Both the position numbers and the translations under genes were made by a program. The notes below the pieces were generated by a model that searched no databases, was not told the DNA's origin, and saw nothing but the letters and a program-made list of their open reading frames with translations. 11,427 nt of DNA from Veillonella sp. (lineage in GTDB: Bacteria; Bacillota_C; Negativicutes; Veillonellales; Veillonellaceae), in contig JAGZGB010000059.1 in the NCBI GenBank assembly GCA_018367495.1, positions 1 through 11,427 of the forward strand. Direction: 5' to 3'. Below, in pieces: positions 1-5,105 of this stretch. Within the stretch, counting starts at the first letter, position 1; the number at the start of each line of letters is the position of its first letter.

Positions 1-18
1 AGAATCCTTTTTGATAGC

Positions 19-52
19 TTTTACAATTGCTATATCTATCGTAATTGTAAAA
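19..52. repeat. 10-bp inverted repeat in the left-edge non-coding stretch
   Basis: TTTTACAATT (19-28) and AATTGTAAAA (43-52) are perfect inverted arms around a 14-base loop. Nothing T-rich follows directly, so it could be an operator or a hairpin belonging to a gene outside the window. I see no gene in 1-131; an isolated TATAAT at 95-100 lacks a convincing -35 box. Confidence 0.35.
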
Positions 53-131
53 CATATAAAACCACTACGAATCAAAAAACACACTTATAAGTAATATAAT
101 CTTATAACAAATTCATGTAAATTAAAGCATT

Positions 132-183
132 ATAAAAGAGGTTCCTATAAGTCACTACTATGACCATTAGGAACCTCTTTTAT
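132..183. terminator. Long hairpin terminator after the secreted-protein gene
   Basis: A 16-bp perfect stem has a core of GAGGTTCCTA pairing with TAGGAACCTC, flanked by AAAA on the left and TTTT on the right. It can therefore terminate transcription in both directions. It lies 31 bases past the stop codon of the leftward gene at 215-811. The core is the same sequence as the first hairpin of the three repeats at 897, 2732 and 4645, but no toxin gene or antisense RNA follows here. Confidence 0.7.
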
Positions 184-214
184 TTATAACTATATTGTGC
201 TAATTAGATATCAC

Positions 215-811
215 TTATTTATAACTGAACTGCGCATCCATAATCATTTGGCGCAACTTCTCAATGCGAATACCTTCAGGTAGCTTGTCTCTATAAAACT
301 GCAAATTATAATAGTAACGAGTATCTTCATAATCTGTAACTAATACCATATCAGTCCTATTATGTAACGGCCAGCCATACATAAATTCGGCTAGTAAACT
401 ACGCACACCATCATTGTTGACCTCTATTACATCATGCTTAACAGGCAGTACCATCTTTACGGTAGGTTCAGGAACTGTTCTATCCTTAATGAGCTGATTA
501 ACCTCAGCATCTAGAATAGGACTATTACTATCAATAGATCTAGCCTTTACATGCATAAATACCCCCTCAGAGGTTCTAAACACCCTACCATCAATGTCCT
601 TTCTTTCACCCTGCGTTTCGATAGCATTCTTTAATACTCGGAATTGATACGGTCCATAAAACTTTGTATCTGTAATAGCATCTAACGCCGCATCATATTG
701 ACTATTATGTACATTCGTAACATGCATAAGAGGTTTAATATCGCTAGCTTGTGAAAGCATTGGTACGGCTAAACACAAACCTAAGCTTATTAATGTAATA
801 CAACGTTTCAT
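215..811 (-). CDS. Secreted (periplasmic) protein of unknown function
   Basis: This 198-residue protein begins with a classic signal peptide: basic MKR, a hydrophobic core over residues 5-18, and a likely signal peptidase I cleavage after SQA (residues 20-22). There is no lipobox, so the mature protein should be soluble outside the inner membrane. No enzyme motif is recognisable. Residues 51-64 (containing YQFRVLKNAI), the VNNDGV stretch near 131 and residues 166-196 align by eye with the C-terminal half of the lipoprotein at 1360-2655 (FNYRVLNDAI, VWNDGV, and LYIHTIRYNYDL with the following residues). I infer the two share a domain. The ATG at 811 is supported by a GGGAGAGGGAG ribosome binding site about 8 bases upstream. 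The gene is read alone and leftward and ends at the hairpin at 132-183. I cannot assign a function. Confidence 0.85.
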   Translation of the reverse strand: MKRCITLISLGLCLAVPMLSQASDIKPLMHVTNVHNSQYDAALDAITDTKFYGPYQFRVLKNAIETQGERKDIDGRVFRTSEGVFMHVKARSIDSNSPILDAEVNQLIKDRTVPEPTVKMVLPVKHDVIEVNNDGVRSLLAEFMYGWPLHNRTDMVLVTDYEDTRYYYNLQFYRDKLPEGIRIEKLRQMIMDAQFSYK

Positions 812-850
812 ATGAGTCTCCCTCTCCCTAAAAACTATTATCTTATTTGT

Positions 851-856
851 ATTGTA
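851..856 (-). promoter_or_regulatory. Possible -10 box for the secreted-protein gene
   Basis: On the minus strand GTTACAAT (plus 851-858) lies 39 bases before the start codon. The same octamer lies 36 bases before the start of the related lipoprotein gene. TACAAT is a good -10 match, but I find no convincing -35 box, so this rests mostly on the shared position. Confidence 0.3.
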
Positions 857-944
857 ACATAATTAATCTATTCCATTATAATAGTTACAAAACGAAAGAG
901 GTTCCTATTGGTCACCTAGGTGACTATTAGGAACCTCTCATCTA

Positions 945-973
945 TTTACTTTTATTATGGACATCACTATATT
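945..973 (+). promoter_or_regulatory. Toxin promoter, repeat copy 1
   Basis: The -35 box TTTACT (945-950) and the -10 box TATATT (968-973) are separated by 17 bases. The same pair with the same 17-base spacing occurs in the other two copies, where the -10 reads TATAGT and TATATT. Transcription would begin near 980, giving a 5' UTR of about 57 bases. Confidence 0.55.
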
Positions 974-1036
974 GAAGTTGAGGCCGCTAAATGGGTCCAG
1001 CCTTTGCTAATCTTCTAGAGATTGGCGGTGATCAAT

Positions 1037-1114
1037 ATGAGTACATTCAAAGTGTTATCATTGATGATTTCCTTTGGCATACTTGTAGCAACCATTATCA
1101 TGGCAGCAAAGTGA
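1037..1114 (+). CDS. Small hydrophobic holin-like type I toxin, copy 1
   Basis: This is a 25-codon ORF starting MSTFKVLSLMISFG and ending MAAK, a single short membrane-spanning peptide. The start is set by GGCGGTG (1024-1030), 6 bases before the ATG. The start-proximal pattern, LSLMISFG followed by a hydrophobic run, matches what I know of the 'putative holin-like toxin' family (Hol-Tox, relatives of BsrG/TxpA). It is shorter than usual and lacks the charged C-terminal tail. The best evidence that it is translated is comparison with copies 2 and 3: the peptide is identical and all five variable positions (codons 7, 8, 9, 18 and 25) are silent third-base changes. GCTAATC (1006-1012) pairs with GATTGGC (1020-1026), which covers part of the ribosome binding site, as expected for a translation-limited toxin. 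The predicted role is membrane depolarisation or growth arrest when the antisense RNA is lost. Confidence 0.8.
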   Translation: MSTFKVLSLMISFGILVATIIMAAK

Positions 1115-1154
1115 TTGACCTCTAGCTAAAAGCTAGCTTTCTAATCGTGGCATG

Positions 1155-1246
1155 AAAAAAGGCCCGACATAGAAGTCAGACCGTTTCTTCAATTTTAAAA
1201 CTTTAGAAGCGAAGTCTGGCGACCAAACCATTTATGCCTCACTTTG
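1155..1246 (-). ncRNA. Predicted antisense antitoxin RNA, copy 1
   Basis: The minus strand carries an extended -10 promoter TGATATAAT (plus 1253-1261), giving a start near 1246. About 60-70 bases downstream GGTCTGAC pairs with GTCGGGCC (plus 1161-1182) around a 6-base loop and is followed by TTTTTT (plus 1155-1160), a rho-independent terminator. The resulting RNA of about 90 nt is fully complementary to the 3' UTR of the toxin mRNA. The stem is fully paired only in minus-strand RNA, where two pairs are G-U; in plus-strand RNA these become C-A mismatches. All of this is conserved in copies 2 and 3. The -35 region is poor (TTCCTT). Confidence 0.7.
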
Positions 1247-1266
1247 ATATAAATTATATCATATCT

Positions 1267-1304
1267 AAATAAGGAAAGGAATCAAAGGATTCCTTTCCTT
1301 ATTT
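1267..1304. terminator. 3' hairpin of repeat copy 1; ends toxin mRNA and lipoprotein gene
   Basis: AAATAAGGAAAGGAATC (1267-1283) pairs perfectly over 17 bp with 1288-1304 around an AAAG loop. On the plus strand it is followed by TCATTTT and would end the toxin mRNA. In the other direction it is the first strong hairpin after the lipoprotein gene that stops at 1360. Copies 2 and 3 keep the stem with compensating base changes. Confidence 0.75.
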
Positions 1305-1359
1305 TCATTTTAATATATAACATCAAATATGATTTTACTTAACAGATAAGTATCGCACT

Positions 1360-2655
1360 TTATAGAAAATCAACTTCACCTTTATAAGTATCACCTAAAT
1401 TTGAAATTGTCGCATCAGAGACCATTTCACCTAGTGGAGGCAACTTATTTCGATTCAAATCGTAGTTATAACGAATCGTATGTATATAAAGGTTATGTGC
1501 ATCTTGCGTGCTAAATCTCAATTCTGAAGTACCATCTTCATATGCAAAATACACACGTACTCCTGGAACACCATCATTCCATACATACGTATGTCCACCA
1601 TGGCGCATATTATGTCTAGCTTTTAACTGTGCTTCATTAATAGTAACAATATCAACAAGATTTGCCCAGATTAAGCCCTTGTGTTCAACGGGATATACCT
1701 CTATCGTCTGCGTAATACCTATAGGATTCTTATATATTTTTATATACTCATTTCCAGATGATTCCTCTATGGCATCATTTAACACTCGATAATTGAAATT
1801 ATTAAAACTTTCAAAATGACTAGACTCATTTAACCAAGCTAATGAAGTTATATTAGGCACAATATAATTAGCGATAACGTCCTCGACACCTCGTTTACCA
1901 ATACCTTGTTCTCCATCCTCTCGAACCATCAATGTAAGTACATATTGTGTGTCTGGTTCATTCGGTAAAGCAAACGAAATATCATTTGCTAGAAATCTAG
2001 GCTCACTCTTAGTTTTCATTGTGCTCCACCGGCTATTAATTATATTTTCTCTTTTAAAAGTACTACCCTCAATACTAGATATATCAAACTTGTCTTGTTT
2101 CAACTGTGACCATTTATTTTGCAATGCAGCTGTCACAGAATCTTGATTCAATTCTTTATAAGGTTTACCTAAATACTGAACACTCTGCTCATACGGCTGA
2201 TTCTCCACAGATAAACTAGTATAAATAAACGGATGGTTAAATGTATACATAAGTGCATTAGTACCTGCCATACCTGAAATAGGGCTAGATTGTGTACCAC
2301 CTCTGAAAGCCGGAAATGGCAGTGAATAGGAAAGTCCTCCTTTAGCAGTATGTATATGTATTTCTGTTACAGCATTGTATTGAGCTCGCCACATAGAGTA
2401 ATTTAAATTTCTACGTGCCTCATCATTCATATCTTCAACACGAAATAGTATCTTAGCTGCGTCACTAACTTCTATATTCTCTGTAGCCTTGTAGATTTTT
2501 TCATTAAGAATTTTATCCATTAAATCATTCTTATACATACTAGAACTAGAATAATGGATTTTTGCATTATATCCAGGTAACTCAGATCCGTTACTACAAC
2601 CGCTTAAACAAAGTACAGCAATCAGACTCCCCAATAGCAAATATTTCCTCAACAT
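1360..2655 (-). CDS. Lipoprotein of unknown function with a C-terminal domain shared with the 215-811 product
   Basis: This 431-residue protein has a lipoprotein signal: MLRK, a hydrophobic core, and lipobox LSGC with the modified cysteine at residue 20. It should be anchored to a membrane and face the periplasm. No catalytic motif is recognisable. Residues about 280-420 resemble the secreted protein at 215-811: FNYRVLNDAIE near 287-297 versus YQFRVLKNAIE, VWNDGV near 358-363 versus VNNDGV, and a matching Tyr-rich C-terminal stretch. The N-terminal 260 residues, rich in Ser, Asn and aromatic residues, have no counterpart there. The ATG at 2655 follows GAGGAG at a good distance. Transcription is leftward and stands alone, bracketed by repeat copies 1 and 2. 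The function is unknown to me. Confidence 0.85.
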   Translation of the reverse strand: MLRKYLLLGSLIAVLCLSGCSNGSELPGYNAKIHYSSSSMYKNDLMDKILNEKIYKATENIEVSDAAKILFRVEDMNDEARRNLNYSMWRAQYNAVTEIHIHTAKGGLSYSLPFPAFRGGTQSSPISGMAGTNALMYTFNHPFIYTSLSVENQPYEQSVQYLGKPYKELNQDSVTAALQNKWSQLKQDKFDISSIEGSTFKRENIINSRWSTMKTKSEPRFLANDISFALPNEPDTQYVLTLMVREDGEQGIGKRGVEDVIANYIVPNITSLAWLNESSHFESFNNFNYRVLNDAIEESSGNEYIKIYKNPIGITQTIEVYPVEHKGLIWANLVDIVTINEAQLKARHNMRHGGHTYVWNDGVPGVRVYFAYEDGTSELRFSTQDAHNLYIHTIRYNYDLNRNKLPPLGEMVSDATISNLGDTYKGEVDFL

Positions 2656-2691
2656 AAGCTCTCCTCAACAAACACTATTTATATTCTGTAC

Positions 2692-2697
2692 ATTGTA
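2692..2697 (-). promoter_or_regulatory. Possible -10 box for the lipoprotein gene
   Basis: The minus-strand octamer GTTACAAT (plus 2692-2699) lies 36 bases before the start codon, matching the position of the same octamer before the related gene at 215-811. No good -35 box is visible. Confidence 0.3.
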
Positions 2698-2779
2698 ACG
2701 TACTTATATAGTAATAAAATGATAATAATAAAGAGGTTCCTATTGCTCACCTAAGTGACTATTAGGAACCTCTCATCTA

Positions 2780-2808
2780 TTTACTTTTATAATTTACAGA
2801 ACTATAGT
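2780..2808 (+). promoter_or_regulatory. Toxin promoter, repeat copy 2
   Basis: TTTACT (2780-2785) and TATAGT (2803-2808) are 17 bases apart, as in the other copies. A second AT-rich box, TATAAT at about 2788-2793, is present but would place the -35 inside the preceding hairpin. Confidence 0.5.
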
Positions 2809-2872
2809 GAACTTGAGGCCTCTAAATGGGTCCAGCCTTTGCTAATCAACTCGAGGATTGGCGGTGATCAAT

Positions 2873-2950
2873 ATGAGTACATTCAAAGTGTTGTCATTAA
2901 TGATTTCCTTTGGCATACTTGTAGCGACCATTATCATGGCAGCAAAGTGA
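2873..2950 (+). CDS. Small hydrophobic holin-like type I toxin, copy 2
   Basis: The 25-residue peptide is identical to copies 1 and 3 and is encoded with TTG, TTA and GCG at codons 7, 9 and 18, all silent differences from copy 1. GGCGGTG lies 6 bases before the ATG and is partly covered by the hairpin GCTAATC (2841-2847)/GATTGGC (2856-2862), whose loop sequence differs from copy 1 while the stem is unchanged. A 68-codon ORF in another frame overlaps this gene, but it is broken by a stop in copy 1 and does not explain the silent-site pattern. Expected product: a single-pass inner-membrane toxin. Confidence 0.8.
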   Translation: MSTFKVLSLMISFGILVATIIMAAK

Positions 2951-2990
2951 TTGACCTCTAGCTGAAAGCTAGCTTTCTAATCATGGTATG

Positions 2991-3082
2991 AAAAAAGGCC
3001 CGACATAGAAGTCAGACCGTTTCTTCAATTAAATCAATATAGAAGCGAAGTCTGGCGACCAAACCATTTATGCCTCACTTTG
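2991..3082 (-). ncRNA. Predicted antisense antitoxin RNA, copy 2
   Basis: The extended -10 TGATATAAT is at plus 3089-3097, and the same terminator stem is at 2997-3018 with its T-run at plus 2991-2996. The middle of the RNA differs from copy 1 (about 3020-3040), so the three antisense RNAs are not interchangeable over their whole length. Confidence 0.7.
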
Positions 3083-3102
3083 ATATAAATTATATCATAT
3101 CT

Positions 3103-3140
3103 AAATAAGGAAAGAAATCAAAGGATTTCTTTCCCTATTT
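3103..3140. terminator. 3' hairpin of repeat copy 2
   Basis: AAATAAGGAAAGAAATC (3103-3119) pairs with 3124-3140 around AAAG, with one A-C mismatch. Relative to copy 1, one G-C pair has become A-T on both arms, a compensating change. Confidence 0.7.
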
Positions 3141-3184
3141 TCAATTACAAATGTTTATGGTGCATACGATAGTGACTTATATCA

Positions 3185-3214
3185 TCGACAAGATATCCTC
3201 TTAATTGCTATATT
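3185..3214 (+). promoter_or_regulatory. Promoter for the riboswitch and MFS transporter
   Basis: TCGACA (3185-3190, 5 of 6 to consensus) and TATATT (3209-3214, 5 of 6) are separated by 18 bases. Transcription would begin near 3221, just before the riboswitch aptamer. Confidence 0.55.
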
Positions 3215-3227
3215 TGTAATATATTAC

Positions 3228-3305
3228 TACTGGGCTGACGGATTCGTAGAATTGACTACATGCACAGTAGCGCACATCGTGTGATAGCCGACCGTCTGGG
3301 CAAGC
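3228..3305 (+). promoter_or_regulatory. Probable ZTP (pfl) riboswitch
   Basis: The 3' subdomain reads GCCGACCGTCTGGGCA (3287-3302), which matches the hallmark CCGCCUGGGC core of pfl RNAs with one expected variation. The 5' subdomain has CTGACGG (3235-3241) followed by a small stem GTAG/CTAC (3246-3259), and an enclosing pair GGCT (3233-3236)/AGCC (3286-3289). The core overlaps the 5' arm of the terminator that follows, the usual ON-switch arrangement: ligand-bound RNA would block termination. The known ligands are ZTP and ZMP, alarm signals of 10-formyl-THF shortage. The assignment is from remembered consensus, not a covariance search. Confidence 0.7.
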
Positions 3306-3328
3306 TTTTGTTCAGGCGGTCTTTTTTT
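3290..3328 (+). terminator. Riboswitch-controlled intrinsic terminator
   Basis: GACCGTCTG (3290-3298) pairs with CAGGCGGTC (3313-3321), 9 bp with one G-U pair, followed by seven Ts (3322-3328). It lies 67 bases before the transporter start codon. Confidence 0.85.
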
Positions 3329-3395
3329 ATTTTCTTGTAGCAAATATTACTGTACAAAGTTTTAATCATCTCACCTATATGAAAGGAGTTTTCTT

Positions 3396-4616
3396 ATGAG
3401 AAATCGCTGGCTTATTGCTCTAGCAGCCATTGGTCTGCATATATCCATCGGTAGTGTGTATGCATGGAGCGTGCTTACACGACCTATCATGACAGATATG
3501 GGCTTTACTATGTCACAAACAACGTGGACCTTCTCCTTAGCTATTCTGATGCTTGGATTATCTGCAGGCTTTTTAGGATCTTTTGCAGAAAAAATAGGTC
3601 CTAAGAAAAGCGGACTTCTTTCAATGTTATTCTGGGTGGCAGGCCTATTAGGTACAGCCTATGCACTTAGCATACATAATCTCACCTTACTCTATCTTTT
3701 CTATGGTATCATCGGTGGTATCGGACTAGGTATTGGTTATATAACACCAGTTTCTACACTGGTAAAATACTTTCCAAATCGCCCAGGATTTGCCACAGGA
3801 TTAGCCATTATGGGCTTTGGATTTGCTTCACTCATTGCAGGCCCGCTTATGCAATTCCTCGTAGCTCAAGTTGGATTAGTAAATAACTTCATTATCCTCG
3901 GCGTAATCTATCTAGTGGTTATGGGCGCCTCTTCTCTCTATTTGAAAGCACCTCAACCAAAACAACCACTTCGAACTACGAAAGATAAATCCACTATGTA
4001 CGTTCATAACCATGGCATGCTAGCCAATGATGCTATGAAAACTTGGCAATTTGGTTCCCTTTGGTGGATTTTCTTTATTAATATTACCTGTGGTATAGGT
4101 CTTCTATCCTTAGCGTCCCCTATGGCACAAGAAACCATTGGTATGACAACTGCAGCAGCTGCATCACTAGTTGGTATCATCGGTATCTTCAATGGTGGAG
4201 GTCGCATTGCGTGGTCTACTATCTCCGACTACTTTGGCCGTGCACAAACTTACATACTATTCTTTATTATACAAATCATCGCATTCTACGTACTTGCCGA
4301 AACTAATAATGCTCTAACATTCCAAGTTTTAATTCTTCTCATTATCACCTGCTATGGCGGCGGATTCGCCTGTATGCCAGCATATCTTGCAGACCTCTAT
4401 GGTATACGCCAACTCTCCACTATTCATGGCCGCATTCTGACTGCTTGGGGATTAGCAGGCATCGTTGGGCCTATGCTCGTGTCATACTTTCACGAAGCAG
4501 GATATGGCTATACTACAGCCTTAGTATGCTTTGCTCTTCTATTTGTAGTAAATACAATTATTGCTATAATCTTAAAAATATACGGCAAACGAGGTCTGCA
4601 TAAAAGATACTATTAA
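3396..4616 (+). CDS. OFA-family MFS transporter (oxalate/formate antiporter-like)
   Basis: This 406-residue, strongly hydrophobic protein has the MFS length and layout: two six-helix halves joined by a polar loop at about residues 183-219. The N-terminal GSVYAWSV (19-26), the motif A-like loop GSFAEKIGPKK (61-71) and its second-half echo GRIAWSTISDYFGR (269-282) are typical of the OFA (oxalate:formate antiporter) group. Arg270 probably matches the substrate arginine of OxlT. The helix 11 lysine of OxlT seems replaced by Trp351 in TAWGLAG, so oxalate is unlikely to be the substrate; formate, pyruvate or another small monocarboxylate is possible. AAAGGAG lies 7 bases before the ATG. The ZTP-type leader links expression to folate/purine status, which fits a one-carbon acid. 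Repeat copy 3 follows directly and its first hairpin probably ends the transcript. Confidence 0.88.
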   Translation: MRNRWLIALAAIGLHISIGSVYAWSVLTRPIMTDMGFTMSQTTWTFSLAILMLGLSAGFLGSFAEKIGPKKSGLLSMLFWVAGLLGTAYALSIHNLTLLYLFYGIIGGIGLGIGYITPVSTLVKYFPNRPGFATGLAIMGFGFASLIAGPLMQFLVAQVGLVNNFIILGVIYLVVMGASSLYLKAPQPKQPLRTTKDKSTMYVHNHGMLANDAMKTWQFGSLWWIFFINITCGIGLLSLASPMAQETIGMTTAAAASLVGIIGIFNGGGRIAWSTISDYFGRAQTYILFFIIQIIAFYVLAETNNALTFQVLILLIITCYGGGFACMPAYLADLYGIRQLSTIHGRILTAWGLAGIVGPMLVSYFHEAGYGYTTALVCFALLFVVNTIIAIILKIYGKRGLHKRYY

Positions 4617-4690
4617 ATCCCCCGAACTAATTACAAAACGAAAAAGGTTCCTATTGGTCACCTAGGTGACTATTAGGAACCTCTAATCTA

Positions 4691-4719
4691 TTTACTTTTA
4701 TTATTCACAACATTATATT
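4691..4719 (+). promoter_or_regulatory. Toxin promoter, repeat copy 3
   Basis: TTTACT (4691-4696) and TATATT (4714-4719) are 17 bases apart, identical in spacing to copies 1 and 2. Confidence 0.55.
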
Positions 4720-4783
4720 AAACTTGAGGCCTCTAAATGGGTCCAGCCTTTGCTAATCAACTCGAGGATTGGCGGTGATCAAT

Positions 4784-4861
4784 ATGAGTACATTCAAAGT
4801 GTTATCGTTGATGATTTCCTTTGGCATACTTGTAGCGACCATTATCATGGCAGCAAAATGA
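4784..4861 (+). CDS. Small hydrophobic holin-like type I toxin, copy 3
   Basis: The 25-residue peptide is identical to copies 1 and 2. It differs from copy 1 at codon 8 (TCG), codon 18 (GCG) and codon 25 (AAA), all silent. GGCGGTG is 6 bases before the ATG and lies partly in the hairpin GCTAATC (4752-4758)/GATTGGC (4767-4773). The 3' UTR begins with a small CTAGCT/AGCTAG hairpin just after the stop codon, as in the other copies. Expected product: a single-pass inner-membrane toxin whose expression is held down by the antisense RNA at 4902-4993. Confidence 0.8.
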   Translation: MSTFKVLSLMISFGILVATIIMAAK

Positions 4862-4901
4862 TTGACCTCTAGCTGAAAGCTAGCTTTCTAATTGAGACAT
4901 G

Positions 4902-4993
4902 AAAAAAGGCCCGACATAGAAGTCAGACCGTTTCTTCAATATTAAAATTCGAGAAGCGAGAGCTGGCGTCCAAACCATTTATGCCTCACTTTG
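4902..4993 (-). ncRNA. Predicted antisense antitoxin RNA, copy 3
   Basis: The extended -10 TGATATAAT is at plus 5000-5008. The terminator stem at 4908-4929 is identical to copies 1 and 2, with its T-run at plus 4902-4907. The central segment (about 4935-4970) differs from the other copies. Confidence 0.7.
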
Positions 4994-5013
4994 ATATAAA
5001 TTATATCATATCT

Positions 5014-5051
5014 AAACAGGGAAAGGAATCCAAAGATTCTTTTCCCTGTTT
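5014..5051. terminator. 3' hairpin of repeat copy 3; end of toxin mRNA and probably of the helicase mRNA
   Basis: AAACAGGGAAAGGAATC (5014-5030) pairs with 5035-5051 around CAAA, 17 bp with one G-T. It is followed by TTATTGTTAT on the plus strand. Two pairs differ from copy 1 on both arms (T-A to C-G and A-T to G-C). It is also the first strong hairpin downstream of the helicase stop at 5106. Confidence 0.7.
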
Positions 5052-5105
5052 TATTGTTATAACCTTACATATATTCATCAATCATGTGATTTTATAAAAT
5101 ATTTT

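Larger units (their letters stand above)
885..1305 (+). repeat. Repeat copy 1: complete type I toxin-antitoxin cassette
   Basis: This is the first of three copies of a conserved element of about 420 bases; the others start at 2732 and 4631. Its parts in order are: a hairpin at 897-938 (11-bp outer stem AGAGGTTCCTA/TAGGAACCTCT with a self-complementary inner GTCACCTAGGTGAC), a toxin promoter, a hairpin over the ribosome binding site (1006-1026), a 25-codon ORF, an antisense RNA gene on the minus strand, and a 17-bp 3' hairpin. No transposase, terminal inverted repeats or target duplication are visible, so I treat it as a duplicated functional cassette and not an insertion sequence. Confidence 0.85.
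2732..3141 (+). repeat. Repeat copy 2: type I toxin-antitoxin cassette
   Basis: The layout is the same as copy 1. The first hairpin (2732-2773) keeps the AGAGGTTCCTA/TAGGAACCTCT stem, but its inner palindrome is weakened (GCTCACCTAAGTGAC). The similarity to copies 1 and 3 starts at this hairpin; the TTACAAAACGAAA lead-in seen in those copies is missing. Confidence 0.85.
4631..5052 (+). repeat. Repeat copy 3: type I toxin-antitoxin cassette
   Basis: The layout is the same as copies 1 and 2. It starts with TTACAAAACGAAA as copy 1 does. The first hairpin (4645-4682) has lost two outer pairs on its left arm (AAAAGG for AGAGG) but keeps the full GTCACCTAGGTGAC inner stem. It also serves as the only hairpin after the transporter gene. 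Confidence 0.85.

Noticed and set aside
1133..1231. A 32-codon leftward ORF inside the antisense RNA (starts MVWSPDFASK) with a GTGAGG upstream
   Set aside because: It stops after 12 codons in copy 2, its residues change in copy 3, and it runs past the antisense RNA's own terminator at 1155 without a stop codon. The RNA is more likely non-coding.
897..1305. A CRISPR-like or REP-like repeat array
   Set aside because: There are only three copies, each about 420 bases long and kilobases apart with genes between them. There are no short repeats with regular spacers and no cas genes.
1508..2146. Rightward ORFs opposite the lipoprotein gene
   Set aside because: They are opposite-strand shadows of a gene with a clear lipoprotein signal and ribosome binding site, and their translations resemble no protein family I know.
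2755..2961. A 68-codon rightward ORF across repeat copy 2, in a different frame from the toxin
   Set aside because: The same frame is interrupted by a TAG in copy 1, and the differences between copies are silent only in the 25-codon toxin frame. The long frame also has no good ribosome binding site.
885..5052. The three repeats as insertion sequences or miniature transposons
   Set aside because: I see no transposase, no common terminal inverted repeats across the copies and no target-site duplication. Each part is explained by a toxin-antitoxin cassette with terminators.
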